Notes: generated by a model not told the origin, from the sequence alone. Shown: positions 20,004 through 32,700, counted from the stretch's first letter. The stretch is 64,000 nucleotides of DNA from Bactericera cockerelli (GCA_024516035.1 CM044957.1:16130564-16194563); one strand, 5' to 3'. Numbers and translations: made by a program.

Positions 20004-20499
20004 TTGTCTCTGCCAACGTAACAATCGATTCGCAACAATATGAGGACTGAGGAGCGAATCTATGCTCTGGTAATGAAAGGCCTAACGAAGTTCACGTACT
20101 TATTAAATTTATAAGGAGTCCATTAGTCAAAATAACCTGCAATTAGTGACAAATCAGTTTATGCAAAATCATGAGCCTACCGGTAGGTATCTATTCCACC
20201 CAGGCAAGGCTTTCAGCAGTTGCAAAACCTCAGCATAAATATGTTGTGGTTCTAGGTGTGGTTGTGCAAGAAAGTGAAGAACCCGAGTGCTAAAAGGTCC
20301 ACGATTAAAGTTTTTCTCATGATAATAAACGAATGTTTAATGATTATCTAGGAATACAGGCATATTGGGGGGTTTTTTATGTGACAAACGCTGACAACTG
20401 ACGACCATGAAGTGGCGACGTGAATCATTCTGATGTGGAATTTAGAAGACAGCTAAGATGGATGAATAAAAAATATGTCTGTCCGTTTGAGTGTTAGTA

Positions 20500-20640
20500 G
20501 TCACCTTCTCCAAGTTGATAAACACTCGGCTTGTAGTTGATAAGCAGGTGACCGGGGTTTGATTCCCGGCAGAGTCGGAATTTTTCAGCTCTGTTATTCG
20601 ATGGATATTTTACGGGGTCCACTCATAATGTTCATACTTA
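20500..20640 (+). mobile_element. tRNA-derived SINE head with short body
   Basis: The A-box region AAGTTGATAAACACTCGGC and B-box GGGTTTGATTCCCGGC are well spaced. The body runs to the TAA duplication of the next MITE. Confidence 0.6.
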
Positions 20641-20648
20641 TCATATAA

Positions 20649-20787
20649 GAGCCGAATTATAGAACAGAATTAGATTTAATTTAAATGGAAACTATCCCTT
20701 TACTCGGGCATAGCGCTGTGAATGGTTGAAAACTCCGACTAGAGGGCGTGTCAGGCTTGACTTTAATCCTGATTCATATTGTGGCCC
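20649..20787. mobile_element. PIF/Harbinger-like MITE (139 bp)
   Basis: Ends GAGCCGAATTATAGAACAGA and the imperfect complement CCTGATTCATATTGTGGCCC, with TAA duplicated at 20646-20648 and 20788-20790. It shares ends with 4473-4708 and 56698-56824. Confidence 0.72.
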
Positions 20788-20799
20788 TAAAAGTTTGAT

Positions 20800-22419
20800 T
20801 ATGAAGCATGATTATTTTCAACCAGAAATCAGATCTTTTTTATTTTTATTTTAATAAATTGAGGAACAATAGGAATTGGGTCTAGCGTTTTTTATTATTT
20901 GATAAAACATGGTACATACCTAATATATATAGGGACAGAGTATAAAACTAGACCTAAATCTACATTTAGCAGCCTGAAGTCTGCCTGGCCTCACGTGTCT
21001 ATCCGTCCCTGGACAGGCCACATCTAGAAAGTTACGAGTCGCGAGTGATACGGAACATCTCGGCCATAAACCTCCGCGGAGCGCTCTCTATTCTAGAAGA
21101 ATCACGGGGGAAAATAAAATCTAATCACTCTTTTTCAAGAGGAATTTCTAATAGGTGATAGATATGACCGAGCGTGGTACCGTGTAATCTTGTGCTGCTC
21201 ACCAGATCTCATGTTGGTAGCAAAATGTATGGGTCGCTTCTAGAAGGTACTTACCTAACTACCGTTTGAAACGGGATCACAGTAAATTGGCTACACAATG
21301 ACTTATAGGTGGATTGATAAAACCTCTCATCTGTGAGTTGCTGGATGGGAGGATGGCGAGCAGTGAAATAATTGTATACGTACGTATAGAGAAGTGGTTT
21401 TTAGAAGAGATTTACTGACACCCAAATCCAAGTCTAGGCGAAATTGATAAACAATTAAACAAAGGTAAGTAAAAGCGTATTTTTTTATATGAATATTTTA
21501 TTTGTTTAAAAATGGCGAACAATGGAAGATATTTGCAGCAATATCGCGATAGAATAGAAAAATATTTGTTTTATTCATAAAAAAAAAAAAAAAATACCTA
21601 CGCTCTAACTTGACGTGCGTATACTCATACTCAATCCCATTTATACGTAAAATAATTAATAAATGTTTCTCTGTGTCATTATATTTTGTTGGGTAACACA
21701 GAAAAAGGACTATTCCGTATCTTGAATATCGTATTATCTTATTTTGCCATAACTCTGCCACTGGTCGCTGCTCACATTCAGAGCAGCTCTCCATTTTTCC
21801 TCACGAGGCATCGCGGCCAAACTCAAGTGGTTGTATGGACCTAATGTGTTTTCCTAACCCTACTCTACACCCAACCAACCTCAACCATAAAGTTGAACAA
21901 CGTCGACCCTGCTTGAGCGGGATAAGACAGAGTAAAAGAAGAAGAAGACTCTACACCCGAGGCAATAGCGAAAACAAACGGTCCGAGCAACACGTATTGT
22001 GACCTATTTACAGTTGGGAGAAAACCACTATACAGCACACAGGAAGTTTATTTTGTTTTGGTTCCAGAAAGAGGGCTGCTTGGTCATTCTGTGGTTGTGG
22101 GGCGCGCGCGATTGCAAGAGTTTGTGGTTAAAACCTAAATTTTCACCGATAAAACCACAAAAAGTTAAGTGATCAATGAAGATGCTTCGTAGGTGGTAGT
22201 AGTTTTAACCCTGCGATGACGACAGGTCTTATGTTATTAACTTATTATGAATTTTACTTTGTTTCCTCTATCAGTTCAACCAATTGGAATTTGAATTACC
22301 TCTCTACGTATTCTACTCAAAAGAAAAATCAACGTGCTGACTGATAAATAATCGTACCTCCGGAAAACACAAGATGCTGAAATTTGAAACGAGGTTCTCC
22401 TAAATATAATTCAAAGTAT
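20800..22419. other. No gene seen
   Basis: AT-rich with a poly(A) at 21579-21594, a GC-rich spot near 21040-21110, and a GCGCGCGCG run at 22100. No exon structure is evident. Confidence 0.55.
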
Positions 22420-22558
22420 TATATTCGAATCGCACTCAGTGCATACATTTTTCCTTATTAATTTGAGTTTGTGACCACATAATAATAAAACTCTTAGGGT
22501 TAGGTGGTATTAAATGCATTAACCTTGCTTGGTGGTTAACTTTCAATAAAAGATGTTA
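22420..22558 (+). mobile_element. tRNA-derived SINE family C, 5' truncated
   Basis: It starts at the B-box (TTCGAATCGCACTCAGTGCA) and continues TTTTTCCTTATTAATTTGAG and ACCACATAATAATAA as in the copy at 3722, ending in an ATT-rich tail. Confidence 0.7.
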
Positions 22559-22798
22559 TTATAATTCTATTCTATGTTCAAGTTTACCCGATTCCTGGTG
22601 CATTATACCTGTTATATCAAAGGGTTGATTTTCAAGGCTCAACTTGATTTTGGGAAACATTACTAAGGCACACGCGCCTGACTCCTTACCTCAGTGAGCT
22701 CAGCCATATTTATTTTAAAAACAGAATATTCTCTCTTTGGAAATAAATAAGCACCGTCTAACCCAAATACAACGGCCCGTTCAATAGGTACATCAGTT

Positions 22799-23015
22799 CT
22801 AGTAAGATCGCTGGTATTCGACAGCGTCCAGGCAGGCTAAAACTTGAAAGATAATCACTCGAGTTATCGTAATGCTAGGACTATTCTCGGTCCAACAGAG
22901 GATGGGTAAGGTTATGTGGACTGCTGATTTGTTAGTTTCCTGCAAATAAAAGGTGAAATCCCCGTTTAAGTGTCCTTTGAAACCAAATTGTATGTTAAGC
23001 AACAACAACAAAAAA
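22799..23015 (+). mobile_element. Diverged 5S-derived SINE
   Basis: It retains 5S-like pieces (ACTTGAAAGATAATCACTCG, GTAATGCTAGGA) and the tail order (AGAGGATGGGTAAGGTTATG, CTGCAAATAAAAGGTGAAAT), ending CAACAACAAC and a short A-run. It is older than the 17.4-kb cluster by divergence. Confidence 0.55.
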
Positions 23016-23140
23016 ATCTCAACAATAAATACTCTGTTCTAAAATACATATATCTCTATCTTATGCCCTATCTTCTTACTCAGAAAAGTTGCAGTTCTTA
23101 ATTTTTTACCAAATTTGTTTTTGGTAGACTCTGTGTAGAA

Positions 23141-23190
23141 TACAGGGTGATTCAACATATTTCAGACAGACGAGTCTGCATCACTCTGTA
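23141..23190. repeat. 50-bp palindromic fragment with TACAGGGTGA ends
   Basis: TACAGGGTGA and TCACTCTGTA bracket a palindromic centre around CAGACGAGTCTG. The ends resemble those of the foldback elements at 7577 and inside 52703-55073. Possibly a minimal solo end. Confidence 0.45.
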
Positions 23191-23279
23191 TAAACCAAGT
23201 TTTCAAGCTATTTAATGTTGATAGATTTTAGTCTAGCTTTAAATTTGGGGTGCGGCACCTATCGATACTTATCCGCTTC

Positions 23280-24616
23280 TTACTGCTAATTCAAAATTAT
23301 CTGTTCATAAATTCGTCTGTTAGTGATGTCTTCCTTCCTTGACTTGTTACTACCAATTGAAAATAAATTAAGGAGACACAGGTGGAACCAGGTAAGCAAA
23401 GCAGAAGATGACCTCAAAGGTAAATAAATTGCACATGATTGATTCCGCATGCTTCCCCTTGTTAGCGAATTCGCATGTGGAGTTCGGGGGGTATTCCGCC
23501 CACCCAGAAGCTCAAACTCATTAGGCAATGTGGAAGTCATCCTGGCCCCTGATCAATACCCTCCATGCCAGACTCTTCAAGTCGGTCTGAAATTACATAC
23601 ATACTCGTACGTATTATGTTGTTATATTACATAAATAAATAAAATTTATATGATTATATTAGTTATTTCTATTCTTCTTTTGTCAAGAGTTTACTATCAC
23701 GTCTTGGTCTGACTGGTACCTACGCTACACATTATCCATAGAATTACCTACTTGTATACAATGATGAGTAGTAATATAATTAATTTGCAAGTGAGCCTAA
23801 TGCATGATAGAGGTCACTGGGATGGGATCTTGACGGGAGCTCTGCTAGTGCCCATCAGTATAACAGGACAACCCTTTATTCTTCAGCATAAATTATGAAC
23901 TCAACTGACTAAGATCTGTAGTAAATCAAGTCCACTTCATTCTGAGGGTCTACTGTACTCAAAATATTCAAAATCAAAATAGACACTAGTAAATAGAATC
24001 CAATCCTCTTTCATAGTTTAATTATGCATGTTTCCGACAAATTAGATAAATTTGGATAAGAAAAGAAGCTAAACTTGGAAGAAAATGGAAATAATTGGAA
24101 AAACCGTACCTGAAATTTTTTTTTAATCTAAAAGAAAAACGCGGCTATAGTCTATTTATTGGAAATAAACCTAGTCTGTTCTAAAATACATCTATCTAAC
24201 GGCTCAAGCTCCCCTATAAATACATCTTGACATTCTTGACCCAATAGAACAATAGCATAGCCTTGCAAGAAATCTTCCTACATTTTCTAGCATTTCAACT
24301 TTCAATTTTATGAAGCTTTCGCTTTTAAAAGCAGGTGTGTTCAGGTCCTCCTGTCCTAATGCTCTACTGGGAGCTGCAAGGGGCAGATCTGATATTTGAT
24401 CTACTGAATGAACTTACTTCCAGATGATTATAATGAAAAGTTGAAAGTGACAAAAATAATATAATCGACATGACTTGGATATTGTGAAATCGCAAAATGT
24501 TTGCTCGGAATAAAATTCGAATTGTAGCGGGCGTGTGATGCGGGTTGCGGCAATGGGTTTCAAACAATTTCAAAACCGCAACATGAGTTTATCTATAATC
24601 CTCCACAACTTACACG
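23280..24616. other. No gene seen
   Basis: AT-rich. The stretch just before it (23205-23280, GGGGTGCGGCACCTATCGAT) is an inverted relative of 19692-19775, pointing to a decayed dispersed repeat. Confidence 0.5.
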
Positions 24617-24795
24617 TCCCGAAAACTCAGTGGTCAAGGCGTCGGTCTAGTAATCAAGAGGCCGCGGATTTGAAACCCAGCTGAGACATATTATCCTCCC
24701 ATTTAAGATTTTGATCACAAAATAATGCATATTGCATCTTGGACTTACTGCTGGAATGATTGGGACTGATTAGTCCCAATTGGGAAGTATAAAGA
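24617..24795 (+). mobile_element. tRNA-derived SINE
   Basis: The head has TCAGTGGTCAAGGCGTCGG (A-box) and GGATTTGAAACCC (degenerate B-box). The body continues TTTTGATCACAAAATAATGC, and no clean tail is seen. Confidence 0.6.
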
Positions 24796-25044
24796 AGGCG
24801 ATATTTTTAATAAAATCATAACTTACCTTGCAAAGGTACCTTATTCACAAGAAAGGGGAAGAGTGTCTTGTGTTGCAGATTGCGGGCGGTTATTTTCGCA
24901 AGATGAGAAGACCCTTGTGCATTGTGGCGGTTCTCAAACTTGAGGAATTCAACACAGGCACAGCAGGAACATCGAACTTGGTATCGGAGGTAGGTAAAGT
25001 GATAAGTGATGTTCATATATAACCATGGAAAAATATGTCTGGCT

Positions 25045-25290
25045 GGGGACTATAAACACTAAACAGGGAGTAGACCAGCAGTCTGGCTGGGGGACTCTAA
25101 ACAGGGGGTAGACCTGCAGTCTGGCTGAGGGCTTATAAACAGGGATTAGACCAGCATTGGTTTGGTTCTGGGGGCCCTTGTCAATATTATTAGCCTTCTT
25201 GTAAAGACAGTGGTAGAAGTGCTGAGTCATTGCTCCACTGTCTGGCTACCATCGTTCACGATGACGCCACCCCATGGTGATTGTGTTATA
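25045..25290 (+). mobile_element. Dispersed element with ~35-bp internal minisatellite (family D)
   Basis: Three units like GTAGACCAGCAGTCTGGCTG are followed by a unique part (GGTTCTGGGGGCCCTTGTCA to CATCGTTCACGATGACGCCA). The same order occurs at 60660-60815 and, inverted, at 28408-28592. No coding capacity. Class unknown. Confidence 0.75.
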
Positions 25291-25394
25291 TCTGGTTGGA
25301 GCATGGGTAATGGGAAAACGCTCTCTCCAAGTTTCATGGCCACAACGGCGAATGCTTATTAAAAATAAAAAAAATAAAAAATGTGTCACCTGGC

Positions 25395-25475
25395 CCATCC
25401 TTTTGGAGATTGGGCTCCAAACCAGTAGGTAATTCAACTATTTCTCTCTTCTTTGCACGAGCTTTGCTAATGTTT
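25395..25475 (+). repeat. Direct repeat, copy 1 (about 80 bp)
   Basis: GGGCTCCAAACCAGTAGGTA then ATTCAACT, TTCTCTC and ACGAGCTTTGCTAAT. It recurs at 25753-25822. It is probably part of a decayed repeat running to about 26100. Confidence 0.65.
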
Positions 25476-25517
25476 TATCTACTTATACTATTTTGGTTGT
25501 AAAGTCTTTATTAGAGC

Positions 25518-25600
25518 TATTCAAGACGGAGGTTTTACGTTCCAATCACTATGAATCGCACCAACAGTAACCTCACTCAGCCTAGGTTGGGCTGGATTAT
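25518..25600 (-). mobile_element. Fragment of shared SINE tail
   Basis: The minus strand reads CCAGCCCAACCTAGGCTGAG, TGAGGTTACTG and ACGTAAAACCTCCGTCTTGA, matching the tail order of the 5S- and tRNA-headed SINEs. Confidence 0.5.
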
Positions 25601-25752
25601 TTTTTTTTATACCATCAGCGTTCAATAAAATTTTTTGAGAACGGTTGATGTTTACAGGTACAGGAGGAGTAAGGCTTACAGCCTCCTTATGAGTTTCGTA
25701 TTTTGTCCTCAAGGAGGAATGGACCTGAGCTGTGTCCTTTTGGAAGTCTGGG

Positions 25753-25822
25753 GCTCCAAACCAGTAGGTAATTCAACTCTTTCTTTCTCTCTCTTCTTTT
25801 CACGAGCTTTGCTAATTGTTTA
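25753..25822 (+). repeat. Direct repeat, copy 2
   Basis: Same segment as 25395-25475 with small changes. The next 300 bp (GGTAGAGGTACTTTGGTTCT and TTTATGGCTAGATGTCCTTC) look like repeat sequence but lack a recognisable class. Confidence 0.6.
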
Positions 25823-26109
25823 CTTCCCCAAAGGTAGAGGTAGTAATCATTGAAGTGTCTTTTATCTTCTCACTTCGCCTTTTCTCAAACATATTTGTGG
25901 TAGGCATTGTTCATTCTCTTCCTGATGGTAGAGGTACTTTGGTTCTGGCACATCTACTTCCACTTTTTATGGCTAGATGTCCTTCCAAACTGCAAACTTG
26001 GCGCATCAATCATTTGTGTTTTGGTTTTTGGCTTCACAAAGATATAGTAACATACCAAGCTCGCCGGGAGTGAGCTCTCGTGAAGAGTAACGCACCCGCC
26101 CGCCTATAT

Positions 26110-27365
26110 TAACACGAAACATAGTTGGTACGTATTTTGATTCATTGTTTTCCTCCCTGATTAATGTGCCCATACGAGACAAGTAGTAATCACTTTTAAA
26201 GAATTGGAATATAGTAGATCATATTAGATTCCTTCCTCTTTCCTAATATATTTTAGATTCCTAATATACCTCTTTCAACCGGAATAAACTTTAGTGATCC
26301 ATCATAAATATATATTCTCACAGTTCGGCCAAAACTGGACCAAGGAAATTCTTTGATTTTCTTTGCTCCAACATTGTTCAAAAGTTCAGCCTTCAATAAA
26401 AATATTTTATTCGAAAACGAGAGAAAGTTTTGTGTTCGATGTGACCCAGAAGCAGCGATAAAGCCGAAGAAGGTGGTACCATTTGAATATTTTAATAGTT
26501 CTTTCTTCAACATGTAAACGACAATTTAATTCGCATTAATTTTAATATTCAATATTAATCTGTCGTCTTTTTATTACCGGCGAGGATATTTGCTTTATTT
26601 ATTAAGTTCTTGTTTTACATAATAACATGTTATTTAAGTCTAATCGTGCAGTCAATGGGTCGGCTCGTTTTTCATTCGGTAAATGCAGCGGGGTTTTAAG
26701 ATTTGCATATATGTTATGTGTAGCGCAACTTTGAATGTTGTTTCGTCGCTGTTGAAGAAATGCCACTAGGTCTAGCTATTAATACTACATACACGGTCTT
26801 TCATTTTTAAGGGGGAGTATGGTCGATACATTAAACAACTCAAAAAAGTGTTTAGTATGCTAAAATTCAAAAGGCGAAACTTTTTTTTTCTTTGGAGCTT
26901 TAAAAAACAAAGTATGTATATTATTATAGACTGATATAACATACGAGACACACTTTAGAGTATAATAAGTGTGTGAGAGAGAGAAAGAGAGAGAGCTCGA
27001 TCTTCAAGCACAAGCCTAAAATTTAATACACTCATCACAAACTCCAAATTGTCCAATATAAACACGAACCCTATAATTTGCAAGGAAAACCATGATTCCC
27101 AAATTGAACAACAAACAGATCCAAGGTGGTTGCGAAATAATTTAGGAGCGCCAAATTGAAGGCCCTGCTAATTGCAGACCCGGGTTCATGCCTTCCGGAT
27201 GTTTGTTTTTGTCTTCAGGACAATGTAGGTATGTTGGTGATTGTTTTATGGTCAAATTATGTATCATTAAAAATGAAAGGTTTGAAGTAATCGATTTTCA
27301 GTCAGGATGATAACTGACGCTAAAATATCTAATAGAATATTGTGGATGGAAATAAAATAAGAAAT
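26110..27365. other. No gene seen
   Basis: AT-rich, with a GA run at 26973-26996. No splice-framed open reading frames were found. Confidence 0.5.
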
Positions 27366-27369
27366 ACTC

Positions 27370-27490
27370 AACACACTGGTGCTGTGTGAACACGAGCGCA
27401 CTGAATACAAATTTTCTGTCGGCTCTGGGGATCGAACCCAGGACCCTCCGCATGGCAAGCGAGTATCTTACCACTGAGCTAATCGTGCTC
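27370..27490 (-). mobile_element. tRNA-derived SINE family A, head portion
   Basis: The minus strand carries the family A head: GATTAGCTCAGTGGTAAGAT, GGTTCGATCC-type B-box, and GCGCTCGTGTTCACACAGCA of the adjoining body. The rest of the body is missing. Confidence 0.7.
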
Positions 27491-27499
27491 AGTTCTCAT

Positions 27500-28400
27500 T
27501 TATATTATTTTACTCATTTTACTCTCAGATCATACTGACATTAAATCACATTGTCTAAATATAAATAAAGAAAAGAAACCACTCATATCTCGTGAGGAAA
27601 AATGAGTATCTGCTTTAGTGTGAGCAGAGACCAGTTTTTCTTCATTTTATTTGACTAATTCTAGCTTCACAAAGTAGATTGGTCACATCCACTACACACT
27701 TACCTAGCTCAAGTTGTTTTATAAGAGGCACAAACTATTCATTCATTTCCATCTTAGATATTTTTTCAATATTATTTTTGAAAGAAATATATTTATTGAA
27801 ATTTCATGGCCGAGAAGCTCTAGACTCTAGACACAAGTCATCATGAGGATTACAACATATGTTTTCTATTATGTATAATTATTATTGTTGTGATAGCTAT
27901 CCCTGCATTACCTCGGCCTAACTAGATCATCTGGAGACCTTTCACTGAAGGGAACCCAATAAAAAGATTGAGGTGGTAGAAAATGTAATAACATTTACTG
28001 AATAAGTACCTATTTTTATGTTTTTTTTTTATGATATGGATCTGACTCTACGTCTATCTCTGCTCATTCTATGCCACAAAACCAAACATAACATTTATTA
28101 TCTACATAATATTATTATGTATGAATTTACAAAATGTAGGTCCATGAATTTGTACATAGGTAGGTACAATTATTAAAATAACCTTTGATATTATAAATAT
28201 GTATCTACCGGAAAAGTGTTTTTACATCGTAGTTTTAGTTAATCTTCCCTCATCAACAGTTTCATGTTCAAGATGGGTTCGAATTATGCGCTAACCTGCC
28301 AAACTAGCTTAGGATTAAGATAAATCAAGTACCTACTTTTTTTTATCAAATTTTGGCGTAACAAGTAAGACATAGTAAAAATACCTGACATATCATCACA
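27500..28400. other. No gene seen
   Basis: AT-rich with no repeat I could place and no coding pattern. Confidence 0.5.
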
Positions 28401-28407
28401 TCGCAGG

Positions 28408-28592
28408 GTGCTGTCATCGTGAACGATGGTGGCCAGACAGTGGAGGAATGACTCAGCACTTCTACCATTGTCTTTACAAGGAGGCTAATAATTGACAAGG
28501 GCCCCCAGAACCAAGCCAATGCTGGTCTACTCTCTGTTTACAGTCCCCCAGCCAGACTGCTGGTCTACTCCCTGTTTATATTCCCCCAGCAT
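28408..28592 (-). mobile_element. Family D dispersed element, inverted copy
   Basis: The plus strand reads TGTCATCGTGAACGATGGTG, GACAAGGGCCCCCAGAACCA, and two inverted minisatellite units (CAGTCCCCCAGCCAGACTGC). It is the complement of 25045-25290. Confidence 0.75.
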
Positions 28593-28957
28593 AAATCTAC
28601 ATAACATAAATCTACAAATCTCTATTTCTACAAAACACTGCAGAGGAGGATCTCCAGGCTGGAAAGGAACATTCTAATCGATTATCATTACCATCAGGAG
28701 GTGAGCATTCAGAGGCAAGGGTATAGAGAGGAAATACAACATTAAGGCGTGCAAAGGGTTGAATTTGATTAAGAGTGCTTCAAAGGGTCTGCGGAGAGGA
28801 ATCTTACAACTCCTGACGTAATTGACATCTCACACTGTAAGATGGTTATCAGTAAAAACTTACAATATTTTAATCTTACATTTGAAGCAAGGAATCAAAT
28901 AATTGGGTTTGTTAGAATACAGAATTCAGAGAAAAGTTAAAATTTTTTTATCATATT

Positions 28958-29090
28958 TGTGTTAATCACTTTCGTGATATCACAACTACTCAAACTCACT
29001 TTACTAAATCCATGCTAAAACCGGGACTTGAACCACCGACTTCCGGGTTACAAGTCCGCCGCCTTTATCGTTCAAGCTACAGACTACAGA
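28958..29090 (-). mobile_element. tRNA-derived SINE family B
   Basis: The minus-strand head shows GGCGGCGGACTTGTAACCCG and B-box GGTTCAAGTCC. The tail ends GATTAACAC. Copies: 32972 (-), 36845 (+), 48735 (-), 54141 (-). Confidence 0.75.
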
Positions 29091-29323
29091 GTACTACACA
29101 CCTAATTTATTTAAAGATCTTTCCAGTAATATTATAAAATTAGTAAGTTATAATATTCGGTAATAGGTATTCATCACAATTTTCTCATCCAATAGAATAG
29201 GTACGACGATATAAGCAAAGTCGACCATTTAAATCTTAACTGTCATTCAAATGTATAATGAATTTATGATTTCATCTCTTCAAGCCGTTATGATAAGATA
29301 CATGGTTATGTATTTGTTTGCTT

Positions 29324-29326
<3 letters not shown>

Positions 29327-29365
<39 letters not shown>
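29327..29365. repeat. Poly(T) of 39 bases
   Basis: An uninterrupted T-run, probably the 3' tail of a minus-strand retroposon. I do not recognise the sequence to its right. Confidence 0.9.
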
Positions 29366-29369
<4 letters not shown>

Positions 29370-29504
29370 GTACCAGTACCTATATTTCATTCCCCCCGAC
29401 CTCCAACAAAAGTTTTTCACTTCCAAGGTTGTCGATCTTAGCCATCAATATGCATAAATATAAGACAAAAATACAATTATATTATCCTTGAATTAAACAG
29501 AAAT

Positions 29505-29773
29505 TAAGGGCGGCATGAATTAAACGTTTTTGTAATACCTCTGTGGCGCTAAGTCTCGGATTGCGTATACTGTCTAAGGGCGGAATTAATAGACAACATT
29601 AATAACTTAAGTCGTTGGTAAGTGTCGATTTTCCCTATCTTACACAGTACGCAATCCGTGACTTAGCGCCACAGAGGTATTACAATAACGTCTATTGATT
29701 CCGCCCTAATATAGGGAAAACAGATGCTAAACAATGACTTAAGTTATCGATTTTGTCTATGAATTTCGCCTTG
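29505..29773. mobile_element. Interlocked inverted repeats (two MITE-like units)
   Basis: Four segments in the order X-Y-X'-Y': X 29505-29573 pairs with X' 29647-29708 (GTAATACCTCTGTGGCGCTA), and Y 29575-29638 pairs with Y' 29711-29773 (AATAACTTAAGTCGTTG). X, Y and their partners all carry the end motif TAAGGGCGG or its complement. They look like two overlapping or recombined copies of one small element. Confidence 0.75.
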
Positions 29774-32700
29774 AATCTCAATGTTGAATATCCTTCACCC
29801 AGTTCTACTAAGCCTTCTTCTATTTCCTCACCACACAATCTAGAGGCCAGGATCAGAAGACTGTAAAAAATTGAAGAGGAAGACCCAAGCGTCCGCCCAA
29901 CACCTTCTGACCATTTTTCAGTCATTATGGCTACCCCGCGATATCTGCTACCGTAATCAAAGGATTGAAATTTCAGTTGAGATGAGTGTCTTGCGTTTTG
30001 ATTGATCATTTCAATTTCAAGGGCCCGTCAAAAGGTATCAAGAGTTGATGCCCGGCTCTGATTACACAAGGATGTTCTTTTCCAAATGCCGAAAAAAGGA
30101 TGAACTTGGGCGGACCCCACCTGAAATTTTCTCTTGATGAATTTGTTTAATTATTCTCATTAAGGCCCGGAGTTGTGAAATATCATATTTCATACAATAC
30201 AAATGATAAGAATTTTTTTTTAGATAGTACAATTAAATCATGAGAATTCTTGCAAGAGCTGGATAATTTACAAAAGCGGCTTGATTGTAAAACCCCTTTC
30301 TTAGGCATAATTCAAAGAGGTGTTTCGTTCAAATTCAAATGTAGATACCTCTTTAAACCTACATAATATGTATATAATTAATGATTTCTTTTAATTACGA
30401 ACGTCATTTGGCATCCTTAGCATTGGAATTGATCTAAATATTTTAATTTACTATAGATATGCTTTGATCTTTAGTTTGTCTGGAATCCATCAATGCAATA
30501 ACTTCTAGTCAAAAGACGTGATTTTCAGACTGACACCATTTGAATACAGTGAAGTGAAAGCTACCGAATTTTCGAATGACCATTAACATGATTACTTACT
30601 TTACTTTCCATGTCCATGTGTAATGTGTAATGTAATAGCGGTGGAAGGATACGGATATTGAACCCTTTGGACACCTAGGACCAGTGTTAATGGTTCTTTC
30701 CCTGTCCAGTGTGAAGTGTGAAGTGTGTGTATATTGTGCTGAAATGCTGACTGACACAGTAATGGGCATCATGTTTATTGAGATGTAATAAAATTTGACA
30801 GTGAGAAAATTTGGGTGTGAAAAAAAGGTTTAAAGACTTAGGTATTACGGGTAATTTTTTATACAAGATAAAAAATTAAGCATGACAATACGTGCCATGC
30901 CTTTTTTATTTTGAATAATTTGTCAACTTCATTTTTTATTCAAAGGTAAAGAGGACACTGTGTAAAAGAAGAGTGAGGTCATACTCGCCTCGAATTAGGT
31001 ACTTGGATTAATTGGAACATCGTCACCGCGCGTGTCATAGAAGCCAGTGGCACGCAGTCACGCGTGTCAGCTTCCAGAGAAGGGGCAAGTATGTAATTGA
31101 TTCAAGTACGCACCATTAGAACACGGGGAGGTACTTGGTCACGTGACCAGTGCGGCCAATTACAACCCCCTTCCAGTACATGGTTGTCACTTCATTATGT
31201 AGAGATAACACTCCCCCTGTAATTCTTGAGGTAAACAGTTCGATTACGATGCAGTGTCTCCGTGGTGTTATGACACTTCCATATCACAACCCGGAGGTCA
31301 CGTGTTGTGAAAGAAATTTTCACAGCGACCGTCGTTCGCTGGTTTATCAATGTTGATTTGCTGAGGGGGAAGAGGAGCAAATGATGCAGATTGGATAAGT
31401 AAGTGGTATGTGAGAGAATGAGTTATCAGCCGGATAATTTGGAAAGCGCTTTTTTTATCGGTCTCACGTAGTCATCTACTCATCATACTTAATTCTCTTG
31501 AGAGGTGTTTAGAGCGGGCAGGGAGGGTAAGCATATTATCGTAATGGACTAATGCGTGCTTAAGGAGATTGTGAGCATGAGTAAACAGACGGCATAGCTA
31601 CCTACTTGAAATAGATAAAGTTCAGAGACTGAACTCGTATATTAGTTACTGAATGTTTTTTGGCGTCTCCACTAATTTGGCATATTCGTATGAAAAACTT
31701 TTAGAGTATATTACTTGGTTACCATAAATGGTCTTTTTTTTCCCCCTTTTAGATACTTTAACCAATTATTTTATGGTCGTTCGTGCCGATCCTCTCAAGG
31801 TCTACATGAGGTAATGGTCAGTAAAAAAAAAAAAAAAATAAAAATTTGAATAGCTTGGTCTAAAGTATAAAACCTCCATCGAAATTTTCTTAGACAATTA
31901 AGCTTTTAGTGGAATTCATCTCGCCAAATTTTGATGGATATACTTGAAACTTAAATCAAAGGGTACCGGATGCTGCGTATCTAGAGGTCTCAGGTGTTGT
32001 CACACTCTTATGATCTCAATCTCGCACGTACCCAGCTAATAAACGAAAGAGTATAATCATGGATCAAAAGTGTTTAATATCTTACTTCTCTCTTTTAACA
32101 CAAAGCGTTTCATTTGAACTCTTTGATAGCAAAAACGCCGGCTGCGATTTGATAATAATTAGCCCTGCAAAAAGGAAAGAAACAGCCATCTCCATTAATC
32201 TCTGAGCCTCTAAGATAAAAAAGGATACCCCTAAAAGGGGTTAAATTGCTCGCTAATGGTTGATCAGTGTCGCGTAATCTTTCGTGCAGTTTCTGATGTC
32301 TTAATTCGGGATTTCTTAATTGCAGGTTGCCGCGGATTTGATTGATAGAGTTGAAATGTCGCAACACCTGAGTGGCTTTCGTAATATCAAGAGTAAAAAA
32401 CGAAACAGGAACTGAGGTGTCATATTCCCGCTGATATTATTTCTTCTTCAGCTATAACTGTTTTAAAAAAACAGTAAAGATGGCACGTTGAAAAATAGTT
32501 CCTAGCGAAAAGCCGATAAACAACGTCCAGAATGGAAAGGATATGGCTTGCATTCAGCGGTAGTTAAGATGGTAATATTAATCCATGTTCTGCTGTCTCC
32601 TGAATGAATCTCTCCTGGTATTCCGACGGAAATTCAGATTTGTAAGGTAAATGTAGCAGGGTATTTTTTATTTTACTTTTATTTCATCCGACGCGTGTTC

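Noticed and set aside
25635..26073. Overlapping open frames of 72 and 85 codons as exons
   Set aside because: They fall in repeat-like DNA with a direct repeat of 25395-25475, and there are no matching splice phases.
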